A stretch of 47,986 nt of DNA, taken from contig JALOAD010000026.1 in the NCBI GenBank assembly GCA_023228995.1, forward strand, positions 1 through 47,986, given 5' to 3'. This document shows positions 8,804-17,725 of the stretch, in pieces. This DNA comes from Candidatus Muiribacterium halophilum. GTDB taxonomy: Bacteria; Muiribacteriota; Muiribacteriia; Muiribacteriales; Muiribacteriaceae. The notes below the pieces were generated by a model. That model made no database searches. It was not told the origin of the DNA and was given only the letters and a program-made list of their open reading frames with translations. Position 1 is the stretch's first letter. Every line of letters starts with the position of its first letter. A program made the position numbers and the translations under genes.

Positions 8804-9960
8804 TTGATTAACTTATCCAAGTCTGCAATAACTTTTTTTTCATTCACTTCATTGGTGCTTGTTCTTGCTTTGCTGATAATCAATTGTGCTTGTTCTTTTA
8901 GTCGTTCGCCTTCTTGTTTATATTTATCGATTATTTGAGCTTTCCAAGCTTTCTGCTTCTCTATTGCAAAAACTACTTTCGCGCGATCGCCATCTCTAAA
9001 CTTATCAACATATTCTTTTGTTGGATTAACAACCGCAGGTTCATATTCTAATAATAGTTTTTGTTTGATTTGAAAATCGACATACCTGTCTACCATTTTG
9101 CCATACTCATTATTTAAAGAATCACTGACCGCTTTTTTGCGATCCTCTCTTTTAGTTGTTTCTTGATCTGAACCACTCAAATACGGATATGTCTGATTAA
9201 CTTTTGTAAATTCTTTTATCGCGTGTTTTTTAAGTCTATCGGAAGATATTGCTACTCTAAGTTCGGAAAGCATATCAACTCTTTCATTTAATGATTTTTC
9301 ATAGTCATCAACGGTAGAATATGCTACATTTATTTTGTCGTTTCTAATTGCTTTTGGATCTTGTGATGTTGAAGAGTTTAGAATATTTTTGTAAACTTCT
9401 ACAGTCGCGTAATCATTTTCACTGACTGCTGTCCCAAAAACCGTATTTTTATTAGCTTCTTCATAATTATATTGCTTTTCATTATTATATGTTTCTTGCA
9501 TTTTGAGATGTGAATTACTATCAAAATTATTTGTAGTTGCACCGATATCTAATTTTTTATAATCACCAAATGTATTGGCGCAGTATTTTTTTACATCAAT
9601 CACATTCGTTCTTTTTGAAAATCCAAATGCAGATAGGTCGGGCAATTTGGAGCATGGATCAGGTATATCCATTTTGCCCAGGGCTTGACAAGCATTGAGC
9701 GAAACTTCAGTCAAACTACCGGTATTTGATGTTGGAGTTTGAACATAACAAAAATCTAATGCCGGAGCATATTGTGAGCCGAGTTGATTTAAAGCTAATG
9801 TTTGTAGTTGCTCTTGATATTGCGACGGTGCTACACCTCCTATAGTCAAATAGTTACCTAAAAAACCCAAAACATCATCAAACAAAGAAGCTTTTGACAC
9901 TCCTAATCCGGCAATAAAAATTAAAAATCCAATTGCTATATTTTTTTTACCTATTTTCAT
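8800..9960 (-). CDS. Exported conjugation-operon protein with conserved-looking cysteines
   Basis: 386 aa with a signal peptide (IAIGFLIFIAGLGVSKA) and a mature protein that starts with a weakly hydrophobic region. Four cysteines lie between about residues 71 and 126 (FCYV, NACQ, DPCSK, KYCAN), compatible with two disulfides in the periplasm. The C-terminal half is helical and rich in charged residues. The place in the operon and size suggest a periplasmic transfer protein (VirB5- or TrbJ-like position), but I cannot assign it to a family. AAGGGG precedes the ATG by six bases. Confidence 0.55.
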   Translation of the reverse strand: MKIGKKNIAIGFLIFIAGLGVSKASLFDDVLGFLGNYLTIGGVAPSQYQEQLQTLALNQLGSQYAPALDFCYVQTPTSNTGSLTEVSLNACQALGKMDIPDPCSKLPDLSAFGFSKRTNVIDVKKYCANTFGDYKKLDIGATTNNFDSNSHLKMQETYNNEKQYNYEEANKNTVFGTAVSENDYATVEVYKNILNSSTSQDPKAIRNDKINVAYSTVDDYEKSLNERVDMLSELRVAISSDRLKKHAIKEFTKVNQTYPYLSGSDQETTKREDRKKAVSDSLNNEYGKMVDRYVDFQIKQKLLLEYEPAVVNPTKEYVDKFRDGDRAKVVFAIEKQKAWKAQIIDKYKQEGERLKEQAQLIISKARTSTNEVNEKKVIADLDKLIK

Positions 9961-9975
9961 CTTTTTCCCCTTTTT

Positions 9976-10524
9976 TTACTTTAAATTTTCAGTATTAACA
10001 TATACAATATTTGCAACACGAAAATTTGCATGAGTAACATAATCCATCGGCAATTTATTTTCAACATTTTTTAATGTCTTTAATTTTGTATTTTTAAGAG
10101 CCAAATAATTAACACTTTCAAAATCATTATTATATACCGCGTAATGCAATAAATTATTGTTTTTAGTATCAACTATTTTTTTTAAAGAAAAATCTTTTTC
10201 AATCAAATCAACATAATCATATTTTTGATTTGACAATAAACAAGTAACATCGTTAAAATCGATATTTTTGCTAGTATATAGAATATACTTAAAAGTTTTA
10301 TCATCGTTAATCATAGCCAATTTGCATAGCTCATTATTGTTATGTTGCATATATTCTACCAAGTCCGATCTATCAAGAAAATTATTTTGTGACAATCTTT
10401 CCGCGTCATACAATGAAAGTTTTTGAATATTTATGTGTTTGCTAATCTCATAATATGAATGACCGCACCCAATGAATATCGAGCTAGCTAAGCTAGCCGT
10501 CAATAATACTAAATATTTTCTCAT
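9976..10524 (-). CDS. Lipoprotein with ankyrin-like repeat
   Basis: 182 aa. The N-terminus is a lipoprotein signal, with lipobox IFIGC and Cys at residue 20. The C-terminal half has the pattern NNLLHYAVYNNDFESVNYLA followed by NKLPMDYV, which resembles an ankyrin repeat (xLHxAxxxxxxxxVxxLL). It would be a small envelope-anchored protein using an ankyrin surface to bind a partner. In position it could serve as a VirB7-like lipoprotein, though VirB7 proteins lack ankyrin repeats. Overlaps the upstream 63-aa gene by four bases (ATGA). Confidence 0.6.
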   Translation of the reverse strand: MRKYLVLLTASLASSIFIGCGHSYYEISKHINIQKLSLYDAERLSQNNFLDRSDLVEYMQHNNNELCKLAMINDDKTFKYILYTSKNIDFNDVTCLLSNQKYDYVDLIEKDFSLKKIVDTKNNNLLHYAVYNNDFESVNYLALKNTKLKTLKNVENKLPMDYVTHANFRVANIVYVNTENLK

Positions 10525-10712
10525 TTTTTTACTCCATGTTTCTTGTTTATATTTGTTGTAATATTGATTGTTTTTTCAAGCAATAGATCATGTTCTATAT
10601 CAGAATCATTTTTTTCAATATCGTCTGAAAACTCTTCATCATCAATCAAAGTATTTATTTCTTGCTTGATTTTTTTATTTTGATTTTTATGATTTAACAT
10701 TCCTATAAACAT
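10521..10712 (-). CDS. Hypothetical small acidic protein, 63 aa
   Basis: Short, highly charged protein with an acidic middle (DDEEFSDDIEKNDSDIE) and basic ends. No membrane segment. It is kept as a real gene because it has AAAGGA six bases before its ATG, a promoter just upstream at 10731-10736, and a four-base overlap with the next gene. Function unknown. Confidence 0.5.
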   Translation of the reverse strand: MFIGMLNHKNQNKKIKQEINTLIDDEEFSDDIEKNDSDIEHDLLLEKTINITTNINKKHGVKK

Positions 10713-10730
10713 TGCAGTTCCTTTTTTTAA

Positions 10731-10772
10731 ATTATACTATATTTTTTATGTAATATATATAACATTTTAGTT
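10731..10772 (-). promoter_or_regulatory. Internal promoter before the 63-aa gene
   Basis: The minus strand has TATAGTATAAT (-10 at 10731-10736), with an AT-rich box ACTAAAATGTTATATATA about 20 bases upstream that matches the plasmid-wide TACTAAAA box family. It would allow genes from 10712 to 7666 to be expressed separately from the upstream envelope operon. Confidence 0.5.
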
Positions 10773-11775
10773 ATTTTACTATTTTAGCTATATCTTCAAT
10801 ATCAATAAAACATCTTTCTTTCTTATTATTTATAGTAGTATCAAAATAAAACACTTTACTAGCATTGTCGATATCTCCATCAAGTGTCGTTTTTTTATTG
10901 TATTTTTGTTCAAATTTGCTTTTTGAACAAAAAACAGTAAATTCTTTTTTTGTCATTATTGTTTTATTTTTTTCTATCTTTCCTACATTTATTTTTTCTG
11001 CATCAGGATTATTTTTAAATATAAAAGTAAATACTATTAAAGATAAAATAACTCCTGCTATATAAATAAAATTTTTATTTTCTTTATATAGTTTTGAAAC
11101 TTTAGTCATAGTGTTGTTTTGCTTTGGTTTAGCCGTATTTGTTTTTTTGACATTGGTATTGTTATTCATAGAAGTTACTTCATGGAGTAATTGATTATAG
11201 TCAATAGACGATAAAGAAACCAAATCGCTTTCACTTTCAAGTTTTCGATACAAATCTTCTATTTTGTTTTTTATCTTATCAACTTCTTTTACTTTTTCAA
11301 GAAGGTTGTTAAAATTATTTTCAAGAGTTTTGTTGTAATTACTTAGAGTTTTTATTTTATTCATCAAATAAATATTTGATATTTTTGTTTCATCAAAGCT
11401 ATCTATTTTTTTAGATAAATAGTCATCAATTATTTCTTTATACATATCTGTATCTACTTGTATAAATTCTTTTTGATGCTCTTTTTCTTTTGTCACTACC
11501 AATTCTTCGTTTGTATCTTTAGCTTCTTGTAATTCAATGATATCGTTTGTAAATTGTTCGCCTTCATTTGGTTCATTGCTTGAGTATTCTTTATCTATTA
11601 TATCGGCTTGAATATCGTCTTTGTTTGTATCATAAAATTCATCACAATATTCCAAAATACAATCAATATTCTTTTTGTTGAATACTGGAGTATCAAGTTC
11701 AATATTCTTAGATATTTGTTCCCATTCGTTCTGATATTCAACCGTTTTTGAAATTATTCCTTCAATAGTCATCAT
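10771..11775 (-). CDS. Single-pass membrane protein with cytoplasmic coiled coil
   Basis: 334 aa. A long acidic and helical N-terminal part of about 230 residues, probably cytoplasmic with a coiled coil, is followed by one membrane segment (FIYIAGVILSLIVFTFIF, about 238-255) and a C-terminal periplasmic domain of about 80 residues with two cysteines (FCSKSKF, RCFIDI). The layout is that of an inner-membrane linker between cytoplasm and periplasm. No family recognised. The ribosome site is weak and the start, two tandem ATGs, lies two bases after the upstream stop, so translation is probably coupled. Confidence 0.5.
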   Translation of the reverse strand: MMTIEGIISKTVEYQNEWEQISKNIELDTPVFNKKNIDCILEYCDEFYDTNKDDIQADIIDKEYSSNEPNEGEQFTNDIIELQEAKDTNEELVVTKEKEHQKEFIQVDTDMYKEIIDDYLSKKIDSFDETKISNIYLMNKIKTLSNYNKTLENNFNNLLEKVKEVDKIKNKIEDLYRKLESESDLVSLSSIDYNQLLHEVTSMNNNTNVKKTNTAKPKQNNTMTKVSKLYKENKNFIYIAGVILSLIVFTFIFKNNPDAEKINVGKIEKNKTIMTKKEFTVFCSKSKFEQKYNKKTTLDGDIDNASKVFYFDTTINNKKERCFIDIEDIAKIVK

Positions 11776-11777
11776 TG

Positions 11778-12485
11778 TTATTGCTTTTGAATTTTATGTT
11801 TTTGTTGTTTCAAAACCGTGATTTTTTCTTCGTTTTTTTCTTGCGCCACATCTTGAGCCATATCGTTTTTATCATTATTCAAAGTTTCATCTTCAACTTC
11901 AACTACAATTTTTTTAGAAATGTTTTCATCGTATTTTTTGTTTAACATATCAATGAAAGAAGTAACTTTTGCATTATCAATTTTTTCTTCGTTTTTATAT
12001 TCTTGAAACTTATAAACTAATTCATCGGCAACAACCGTATTTTCGGCAAAAAGGATGTTGATCTTTTCTGTAATTTCTTTTTCAAGTTCTACACTTCTTT
12101 GTTTAACATAAGCTAAAAACTTATCATCACTCATTAACGCTTTCAAAGAATCCGGATTGATATTATTCATATTCGTATTTTGACTATTTTGAACTTTTTT
12201 TTCCTCATCTTGGGCAAGTAATAATATTTTCAATAATTCAAAAAATTTCGCAATATTTTGTTCAAGCTCTTTTAACATATTTGCAAAGTGTTTAGTCATA
12301 TTGTCACTTTCCAAACTAACAAATTTTCTTTGTTGCGCTAATTGATCTTCTTTTATTTTTGTCGCTTCTTTTGAAATTTTATCAATATCACTGCCAATGC
12401 TTTTTGCATCATCAACGATCTCTTTCTTTTTGTCGATTTTTTGAGAGATCTCATCATCTCTTTCTAAAATATCATCTATGTTCAT
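11778..12485 (-). CDS. Hypothetical coiled-coil protein, 235 aa
   Basis: Soluble, mostly helical protein with long stretches of Lys, Glu, Asp and Asn and heptad-like spacing. It has no signal peptide and no membrane segment, and ends in a basic tail (KQQKHKIQKQ). It has AAAGGA six bases before the ATG. Being between membrane proteins of the transfer operon, it may be a cytoplasmic partner of the 334-aa membrane protein, whose N-terminal region is also coiled coil. Function unknown. Confidence 0.5.
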   Translation of the reverse strand: MNIDDILERDDEISQKIDKKKEIVDDAKSIGSDIDKISKEATKIKEDQLAQQRKFVSLESDNMTKHFANMLKELEQNIAKFFELLKILLLAQDEEKKVQNSQNTNMNNINPDSLKALMSDDKFLAYVKQRSVELEKEITEKINILFAENTVVADELVYKFQEYKNEEKIDNAKVTSFIDMLNKKYDENISKKIVVEVEDETLNNDKNDMAQDVAQEKNEEKITVLKQQKHKIQKQ

Positions 12486-12514
12486 TTTTTATCCTTTGAT
12501 TTAATTGTCATTTT

Positions 12515-13138
12515 CTATTTGGTTAATAAATCTTTCCAATATGTTCTAATCATTTCAAAAATTGTGCCTTCTCCGCCTTGGTAGTAAAGAGAGTTGTTTA
12601 TAATTTCCAAATATGTATAGATTAATAGCATACCGATAAAGGTGAAAACAAATGATCTAAATATATTTTTGAATGTATCCTCTCCTTCGATATAACCATT
12701 TTTTGTTTTGCTGATTTTAAAAAATGAAACAAAAAACAATATGAATGGCATCAGAAAAACACTATATGCTAAAAAAGATTGAAACACTGGCATAATTAAG
12801 CATTGATAAGCATACATTGCTTTTATGCTTTCTTCCGTAGCACCATCCATCCCTGCTTTGCAATCGCCCCAAAAAATATCAAATGCTTTGCCTGAACCAA
12901 CTAATTTGTATGTTTCTTTTTTAGCTAATATATCCCAAAATGTTACAAAGACCATAAATATAAAAGCAATGACAACTTGCACGATATATATTTTGATGAT
13001 TGCTTCCGCCAATGAATAATTTTTTTTCTCATCAACATCATTATAGATACTTATCACCCCAAACATGAAAGGCAAAACTGATATTAATATCGCGATAGTG
13101 CCAAAAATATTGGCAATGATAAGCTGTTCTTTTGTCAT
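12515..13138 (-). CDS. Four-helix inner-membrane protein of the transfer operon
   Basis: 207 aa with four clear membrane segments at about residues 8-30, 47-68, 113-137 and 156-178. The loop between segments 2 and 3 holds a single cysteine (GDCKAGMDG) and another lies in YQCL. The protein ends with a soluble tail. It overlaps the TraE/VirB8-like gene upstream by four bases (ATGA), so the two are probably made in fixed ratio. It could be a small VirB6-like or TraP-like subunit, but no motif supports one choice. Confidence 0.5.
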   Translation of the reverse strand: MTKEQLIIANIFGTIAILISVLPFMFGVISIYNDVDEKKNYSLAEAIIKIYIVQVVIAFIFMVFVTFWDILAKKETYKLVGSGKAFDIFWGDCKAGMDGATEESIKAMYAYQCLIMPVFQSFLAYSVFLMPFILFFVSFFKISKTKNGYIEGEDTFKNIFRSFVFTFIGMLLIYTYLEIINNSLYYQGGEGTIFEMIRTYWKDLLTK

Positions 13139-13974
13139 ATCTTAGAGCCTTCCGGCATAATTATTTTAAGCGTGTTAAAGTGCAAACCTAGCTTGTTATA
13201 GCCTTTAAACGGTGAATTATCGCTCAAAATTGTACGCGTGCGCAAATCAAAATATCCGGTAGCAATAATATTATATTTGCCAATTTTTGTTTCATATTTA
13301 TTTTTATTCAGATCATCTTTTCCAACCCAAGTTTGCAAAGTAACATCAATTGTCATATCAATTTTAAAAGTATTATCTTTTTCTTCGAATGAATTAATTT
13401 TGCTACTATTGATCGAAATAAAATGAGGTAATGTATTTGCTTGAGTTTTGATTTTCAATGCTTCTAAATAAGCGTTCAAAAATCCCATGCCGTTGTTGGA
13501 TATAGTTAGTGCGTCAGTTTCTTCGTACTTGCCACTATCGTTTTTCATAGTTACAACTATGCTTTTGCCTTTTTGTTTATCTTGCAACATCACATACTCA
13601 AAAAACTCTTGCAAATTTTCTGAATTTTCCAAAACTGATATTGGAGTTTTAAACTCTGAAATAGAAAATCCTTTGGTGATTTCACTTCTTGATACAATCA
13701 ACAATTTCAAAGCCCTAGCAACTGTGTTTCTTTCTTGCTCTACGATCATTTTTTGTTTTTCGATTTCAACGACCGTGCCATTGTCGGTTAATCCAATGAC
13801 CTTAGATGTATTTTCATTCAAGATCTTTTTCATATCTTCTAATTTGCTGTTTTGTGACATGATACTAAAAATGACAAAAACAAATACCAATAAAGAACCT
13901 CCTGCTACAAGCAGAAAGTTTTTTATTACAAATCTTTGAGTAATTTCAAGATAATCTTTATTGCTTATTTTCAT
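13135..13974 (-). CDS. TraE/VirB8-like inner-membrane transfer protein
   Basis: 279 aa. A short cytoplasmic N-terminus is followed by one membrane helix (about 20-38) and a long periplasmic domain. Around residues 205-240 the sequence DMTIDVTLQTWVGKD followed by YNIIATGYFDL resembles the TraE signature (strand, L.TW.G, then a tyrosine-containing strand) of F-type systems, the counterpart of VirB8. Such proteins nucleate the secretion channel at the inner membrane. It is longer than F TraE (about 190 aa), with an inserted helical part after the membrane segment. It overlaps the lipoprotein gene upstream by four bases. Confidence 0.6.
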   Translation of the reverse strand: MKISNKDYLEITQRFVIKNFLLVAGGSLLVFVFVIFSIMSQNSKLEDMKKILNENTSKVIGLTDNGTVVEIEKQKMIVEQERNTVARALKLLIVSRSEITKGFSISEFKTPISVLENSENLQEFFEYVMLQDKQKGKSIVVTMKNDSGKYEETDALTISNNGMGFLNAYLEALKIKTQANTLPHFISINSSKINSFEEKDNTFKIDMTIDVTLQTWVGKDDLNKNKYETKIGKYNIIATGYFDLRTRTILSDNSPFKGYNKLGLHFNTLKIIMPEGSKI

Positions 13975-14699
13975 TTGCAGATCCCAGTTTCTTTACAAAA
14001 CCAACTTTTTTCTTGTTCATTGTTAAAACTACAATTATAGCCATTTGAATTTTCTGTGCAATTTAATCCAAATTTATCTATATTGTCTTTTGTTTGTTGA
14101 TTTTTTGACAATGACAAAATAGAAGATGATTGATTGTTTGCCAATACTTGTGTTGCTATTGGTCTATTAGAAGTGTTTGAAGTTGCTTCAATAACGCTAA
14201 TAGGAGAATTTTGTGGTGCTGTGTAAGCATTGGTATATATATTTTGTAAAGTTGGTGCATTATCGTTGCTAGAGTAGCTTAAATTTGAAACATCATCTTG
14301 TGTTGGTAACAAATTTATATTTGCTCCATAAAAGTGAAAAATATCGTCTATATTCATACTTTTTCTAATATCACATCCGAGTGATTTGATGCTCATTGCT
14401 CCGCCATCCATATTGGCAACAAGCTTAGGATAAGTTACAAACTTATTTTTAAGTGCATATTTGCCTGCTTCATATGCTAAAATTTCGCTAGAATATTTTT
14501 TAACGATATTTAATGCTCTTTCATATCCTTGATTAAACCATTTTTCTCTTTCGGCTTTAATCGCATCATTATAGCCCTTTTGGTAATCCATTTCATTTTT
14601 AAATTTCATATTGCTTGATGTTGGTTCAGGATTAATTTGTGTTGTACCGCACCCAACGAACATTAAGCTAGCCAGTGAAACTATTAAATATTTTTTCAT
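13971..14699 (-). CDS. Outer-membrane lipoprotein of the secretion core (DotC- or VirB7/TraV-like)
   Basis: 242 aa with a lipobox (MFVGC, Cys at 17). After a short linker comes a helical segment YQKGYNDAIKAEREKWFNQG, then AYEAGKYALKNKFVTYPKLV. Its pattern (two GY..A motifs, W, then YP..V) recalls DotC/TraI lipoproteins of I-type systems, while position next to VirB9-, VirB10- and TraE-like genes fits VirB7/TraV. The C-terminus has five cysteines in the last 35 residues (NCTE, YNCS, FCKETGICK), likely disulfide-bonded. Good AGGAG before the ATG. The exact family is uncertain; the role as a core-complex lipoprotein is likely. Confidence 0.55.
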   Translation of the reverse strand: MKKYLIVSLASLMFVGCGTTQINPEPTSSNMKFKNEMDYQKGYNDAIKAEREKWFNQGYERALNIVKKYSSEILAYEAGKYALKNKFVTYPKLVANMDGGAMSIKSLGCDIRKSMNIDDIFHFYGANINLLPTQDDVSNLSYSSNDNAPTLQNIYTNAYTAPQNSPISVIEATSNTSNRPIATQVLANNQSSSILSLSKNQQTKDNIDKFGLNCTENSNGYNCSFNNEQEKSWFCKETGICK

Positions 14700-14714
14700 C
14701 TTATTCTCCTATTC

Positions 14715-15827
14715 TTATCTGTTATTTTTAATGTTAAATTGTGTTTGTTGTTGTTGCTGTGTGGTTAAACTGTTTGGTGTCAAGTAAACATTTAACACAC
14801 TACCTTTTTTGATGTAATATAACCAAGGCAAATCGTTTTGTGTCAAATTGTCGGCAACCTTTGATATTCCCTGCACCACACCGCTTGCAAGTCCAATAAT
14901 TCCATAATCTCGATAATCATCGCTTGTCGGTCTTCTTGTATTTGTATCTTGTACAATCGCTATACCGTCACCGCCTGAAATGATAGTAGATTCTTGCGTA
15001 GTCATTGATTGTCTTAATTGGTCAATTGCTAAATTAGAAGCTTTTCCCAATCCTCCGGCAACGCCACTACCAAAAGAATTAACATTTTTTCGCAATTGCT
15101 GTGTATTTATATAAGTTGCTATATTGTTACTGCTACCGGAATGATTTGTTATATATGACATTTTTGGATCTATTTGTACAAAATTATCAGAAGAATCAAT
15201 ATAATGCTGTGGAATTGCCGTTAAAGAAAATCCTTGATTATTCGGAATCAAATTCATCACTAGATCAATAAAATTTCCTTTGCTTGTTTTACATAATACT
15301 TTCATCATCTGTGAATTATCCGCTACCATAACATCATCGCTTACAATACAAGTTGCTTTTATTGCACTGGCAACTCTTTGATTGTAGTACCGTTGTGTTT
15401 GTTGATTTTGGTTATATGCAATCATTTGGTTATTTTTTGCTGTGATCAAAGATGTCGGAACAAATGAACTATTTTTAGATTGCTCAACATAGAATTTTGT
15501 TTTTACATTATTCATATTCATATTTTGTTTATACACAAATATTTTTTCATTTGTGTAAGATTTGTTTGGTGCATAGATAACTTTTTTTTGATTGGGATCT
15601 ACAAATTCCGCCGGTTGTGTAGAACTGCTATCTATTACATTATTTGCGCTATTTGCCTGAGAATTAATTACATTATTTGCAATGTTATTTGGCTCTTGCG
15701 TAATTTCTTGTTGTATTTGTTCGGTAGATTTTGCTTGTGTTTGTGTTGGTATAGGTAATTGATTTTGCGCGTAAGAACCTATGCTCAACAATACAATCAA
15801 AGGTATAAAAATCTTACTTTTATTCAT
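14715..15827 (-). CDS. TraB/VirB10-like core protein without membrane anchor
   Basis: 370 aa with a cleavable signal peptide (IFIPLIVLLSIGSYA), a Gln- and Asn-rich linker to about residue 90, and a C-terminal domain with TraB/VirB10 features: a Cys-containing strand pair (TCIVSDD, LCKTSKG), GSGVAGGLGKAS, then GLASGVVQGISKVADN and YYIKKGSVLNVYL near the end, like the TraB 'G.ASG...G' and 'P...V..G..V.V..T' blocks. Usual VirB10/TraB proteins cross the inner membrane with an uncleaved N-terminal helix. Here that is replaced by an export signal, and the anchored part may be the separate 82-aa protein at 16665. A Gln run sits near the C-terminus. Confidence 0.6.
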   Translation of the reverse strand: MNKSKIFIPLIVLLSIGSYAQNQLPIPTQTQAKSTEQIQQEITQEPNNIANNVINSQANSANNVIDSSSTQPAEFVDPNQKKVIYAPNKSYTNEKIFVYKQNMNMNNVKTKFYVEQSKNSSFVPTSLITAKNNQMIAYNQNQQTQRYYNQRVASAIKATCIVSDDVMVADNSQMMKVLCKTSKGNFIDLVMNLIPNNQGFSLTAIPQHYIDSSDNFVQIDPKMSYITNHSGSSNNIATYINTQQLRKNVNSFGSGVAGGLGKASNLAIDQLRQSMTTQESTIISGGDGIAIVQDTNTRRPTSDDYRDYGIIGLASGVVQGISKVADNLTQNDLPWLYYIKKGSVLNVYLTPNSLTTQQQQQTQFNIKNNR

Positions 15828-16062
15828 CGTAAAATCCTTGTCTTTTTATGATATTTTCTTGTGTGACAAATAAATTACTGTTATTGCGTACTGTATCGGT
15901 ATTCAATTGTAATTTTTTCACTTTTCTTATTTTATTCAATTCGATATTCAATTTTTTTTCAAATTCTCTATCGGCTTGACACATAATTTTTTCATTTATC
16001 CCATTTGCTTGCAGATTTAAAAACCCCGCAAAGAAAAATAAATATATTATTTTTTTCTTCAT
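15820..16062 (-). CDS. Small exported protein, 80 aa
   Basis: Signal peptide (IIYLFFFAGFLNLQANG) followed by about 60 charged residues, with one cysteine and a basic helical middle. It overlaps the start of the VirB10-like gene by eight bases, so translation is coupled to it. The ribosome site (GTGAG) is weak. It may be a periplasmic chaperone or plug of the core complex; sequence gives no function. Confidence 0.45.
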   Translation of the reverse strand: MKKKIIYLFFFAGFLNLQANGINEKIMCQADREFEKKLNIELNKIRKVKKLQLNTDTVRNNSNLFVTQENIIKRQGFYDE

Positions 16063-16069
16063 GCTATAC

Positions 16070-16663
16070 TCACTTTGTGTTTGGTAGAACTACTGTTTCT
16101 CTATCCATACTCTTATAGTGATTTGTCGGAACGAAATTTTTATCAACAATATAAACTTTGGCATCTATATTTTTTTTAATTTCAGTAAAAATATTGTTAT
16201 ATACATAATCATATTTTTTATATCTTCCTCTGAAATTTGTAACAATTTTAACTTTAAATTTTTTGCCGTTAAAATATTTCTCATTTAACATATCTTGAAT
16301 ATATTTTGCATCAGCATGTCTATTTGTATCTGTAAAATACACATAGCCGTTATCAACAGTTACCGGCATAAATCCTTCCATAAAACCGTAATTTTTGATA
16401 ATAAGGATCTGCTCTTTACTTAATTTATCAATATCAACGCCAACGAGATATTTGCCCTCATAAGTTACATAATCGCCATTCAGATGTTGAACACTAAATT
16501 CTCTGTGAATAGAATTCACCGCATTAAAAAACCCTTTTTCATAAGAGCTTGGTGAAAATGTATCTTTGTTATCACAACTATAGCCGGTATATTCGCTTGC
16601 ATTTAGAATCGTTAATGATGATATCATCAAACCTAGAGTTACTATTTTTTTTGAAATTGCCAT
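16070..16663 (-). CDS. Exported protein of the core-complex operon, 197 aa
   Basis: Signal peptide (KKIVTLGLMISSLTILNAS) then a mature domain starting with a cysteine (YSCDN). The segment SSYEKGFFNAVNSI resembles YQKGYNDAIKAE of the lipoprotein encoded at 13971, which hints at a shared small helical motif. After that comes a mixed alpha/beta domain with DTNRHADAKYIQDMLNEKYF, looking like a SPOR/RRM-like fold, but this is weak. Position between the VirB9- and VirB10-like genes supports a periplasmic role in the secretion core. Confidence 0.5.
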   Translation of the reverse strand: MAISKKIVTLGLMISSLTILNASEYTGYSCDNKDTFSPSSYEKGFFNAVNSIHREFSVQHLNGDYVTYEGKYLVGVDIDKLSKEQILIIKNYGFMEGFMPVTVDNGYVYFTDTNRHADAKYIQDMLNEKYFNGKKFKVKIVTNFRGRYKKYDYVYNNIFTEIKKNIDAKVYIVDKNFVPTNHYKSMDRETVVLPNTK

Positions 16664-16664
16664 T

Positions 16665-16913
16665 TTATTTTTCTCCTTCTTGTTTTGGTAATGTTATATT
16701 TATGTGTTCGGTGTTTTCATCTTTATATTTCACAACCGGAACTTCATTATTATTGTTTTTAAAAACACCGCTATTTGCATTCTCTTTGCCGTAAAAATTT
16801 ATATTTTGTTCTCTATTGCCTATTAATACAAAGAACATCACGACCAAAATAACCAAAATGATAAATCTAGTATTTTTATTTACAAAAGATTTTACTTTTT
16901 GCTTAAAACTCAT
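16665..16913 (-). CDS. Single-pass membrane protein, possible detached N-terminus of VirB10
   Basis: 82 aa: basic cytoplasmic N-terminus, one membrane helix (FIILVILVVMFFVLIG, about 17-32), then a hydrophilic periplasmic tail of 50 residues. This is the usual layout of the N-terminal part of VirB10/TraB, which is missing from the neighbouring TraB-like protein at 14715. The two may work as a split VirB10. It overlaps the VirB9-like gene by four bases (ATGA). Confidence 0.5.
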   Translation of the reverse strand: MSFKQKVKSFVNKNTRFIILVILVVMFFVLIGNREQNINFYGKENANSGVFKNNNNEVPVVKYKDENTEHINITLPKQEGEK

Positions 16914-17713
16914 TTGCTATCGACTTTCATGATAAAATTTGTTTCACCAATTTTAATATTTCCATTGATATTGTCTTTGAAAAAAGTATAGATCGTATTG
17001 TTTATATTGATCATGCTTCTATGTGTAGGCATTTTTTTATATGCTTCATAATATCTTTGTATGACATCATTTGTATTCAATATTGCAGGATAAGAATACG
17101 CTATAATCGGATATATTATAGAGTGCCTATTGTTTGGTGTTTTTGTGATTAAAAAAGTAGATGATTTAATTTGATCACCTTCTAAATATGTAACAACTAG
17201 GTTACTTCTTAGCAACGCATTGTTGGGTATCACATCAATTCTATTGTATTGAAAATTCGGTTGAACTGTCGGCGGATAAGCATACGCATTGGTGATTGTC
17301 GCACTTTTTGGCAATAAAATAGTTTGTGGGTAAGACGGGTGCATTAAGATCTCATTTATATCGTTCATCTTTAATTGCTTTGTAAAATTTGCGATTTTAA
17401 GATTTTTAATTTCATTAAATGTTTCTTGTATTTCTCTGTCTTTGTTAATTACCGAATTAATCTTTTTTCTATTATTATAGAATTTAAGATAATCCTCTGC
17501 AAGAAGATATTCCTCATCAACTTCAACATTTTCTTGCATTACAACTACATTGCTATTTTGAGGATCTTGTGACGGTGAGCCTACGGTATTTCCGCTGTAT
17601 TGCGGATAAGCTTGCTGTTGTTCTTGTGGTAATTGATTTTCTTGCGGAATTTGATACTCCGCATAAAGCCCAAGAGATGATAAAAAAAGTAGTAAATTTA
17701 TTTTTTTAGTCAT
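16910..17713 (-). CDS. VirB9/TraK-like periplasmic core protein
   Basis: 267 aa, first gene of the envelope operon. Signal peptide (INLLLFLSSLGLYA), then a Gln- and Pro-rich linker to about residue 60. From about 120 on, SYPQTILLPKSATITNAYAY and later RSNLVVTYLEGDQIKSSTFL follow the VirB9 pattern of a beta domain (T.I.LP....I..V and TNLVV.t..G..Y.F.L). VirB9 and TraK form the outer ring of the secretion core with the lipoprotein and VirB10. The similarity is by pattern only; a profile search would decide. Strong AAGGA five bases before the ATG. Confidence 0.5.
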   Translation of the reverse strand: MTKKINLLLFLSSLGLYAEYQIPQENQLPQEQQQAYPQYSGNTVGSPSQDPQNSNVVVMQENVEVDEEYLLAEDYLKFYNNRKKINSVINKDREIQETFNEIKNLKIANFTKQLKMNDINEILMHPSYPQTILLPKSATITNAYAYPPTVQPNFQYNRIDVIPNNALLRSNLVVTYLEGDQIKSSTFLITKTPNNRHSIIYPIIAYSYPAILNTNDVIQRYYEAYKKMPTHRSMININNTIYTFFKDNINGNIKIGETNFIMKVDSK

Positions 17714-17725
17714 TAGCTTCCTTCT

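Noticed and set aside
13487-13939. 150-codon plus-strand frame opposite the TraE-like gene
   Set aside because: No ribosome site or promoter, and it is antisense to a well-supported gene.
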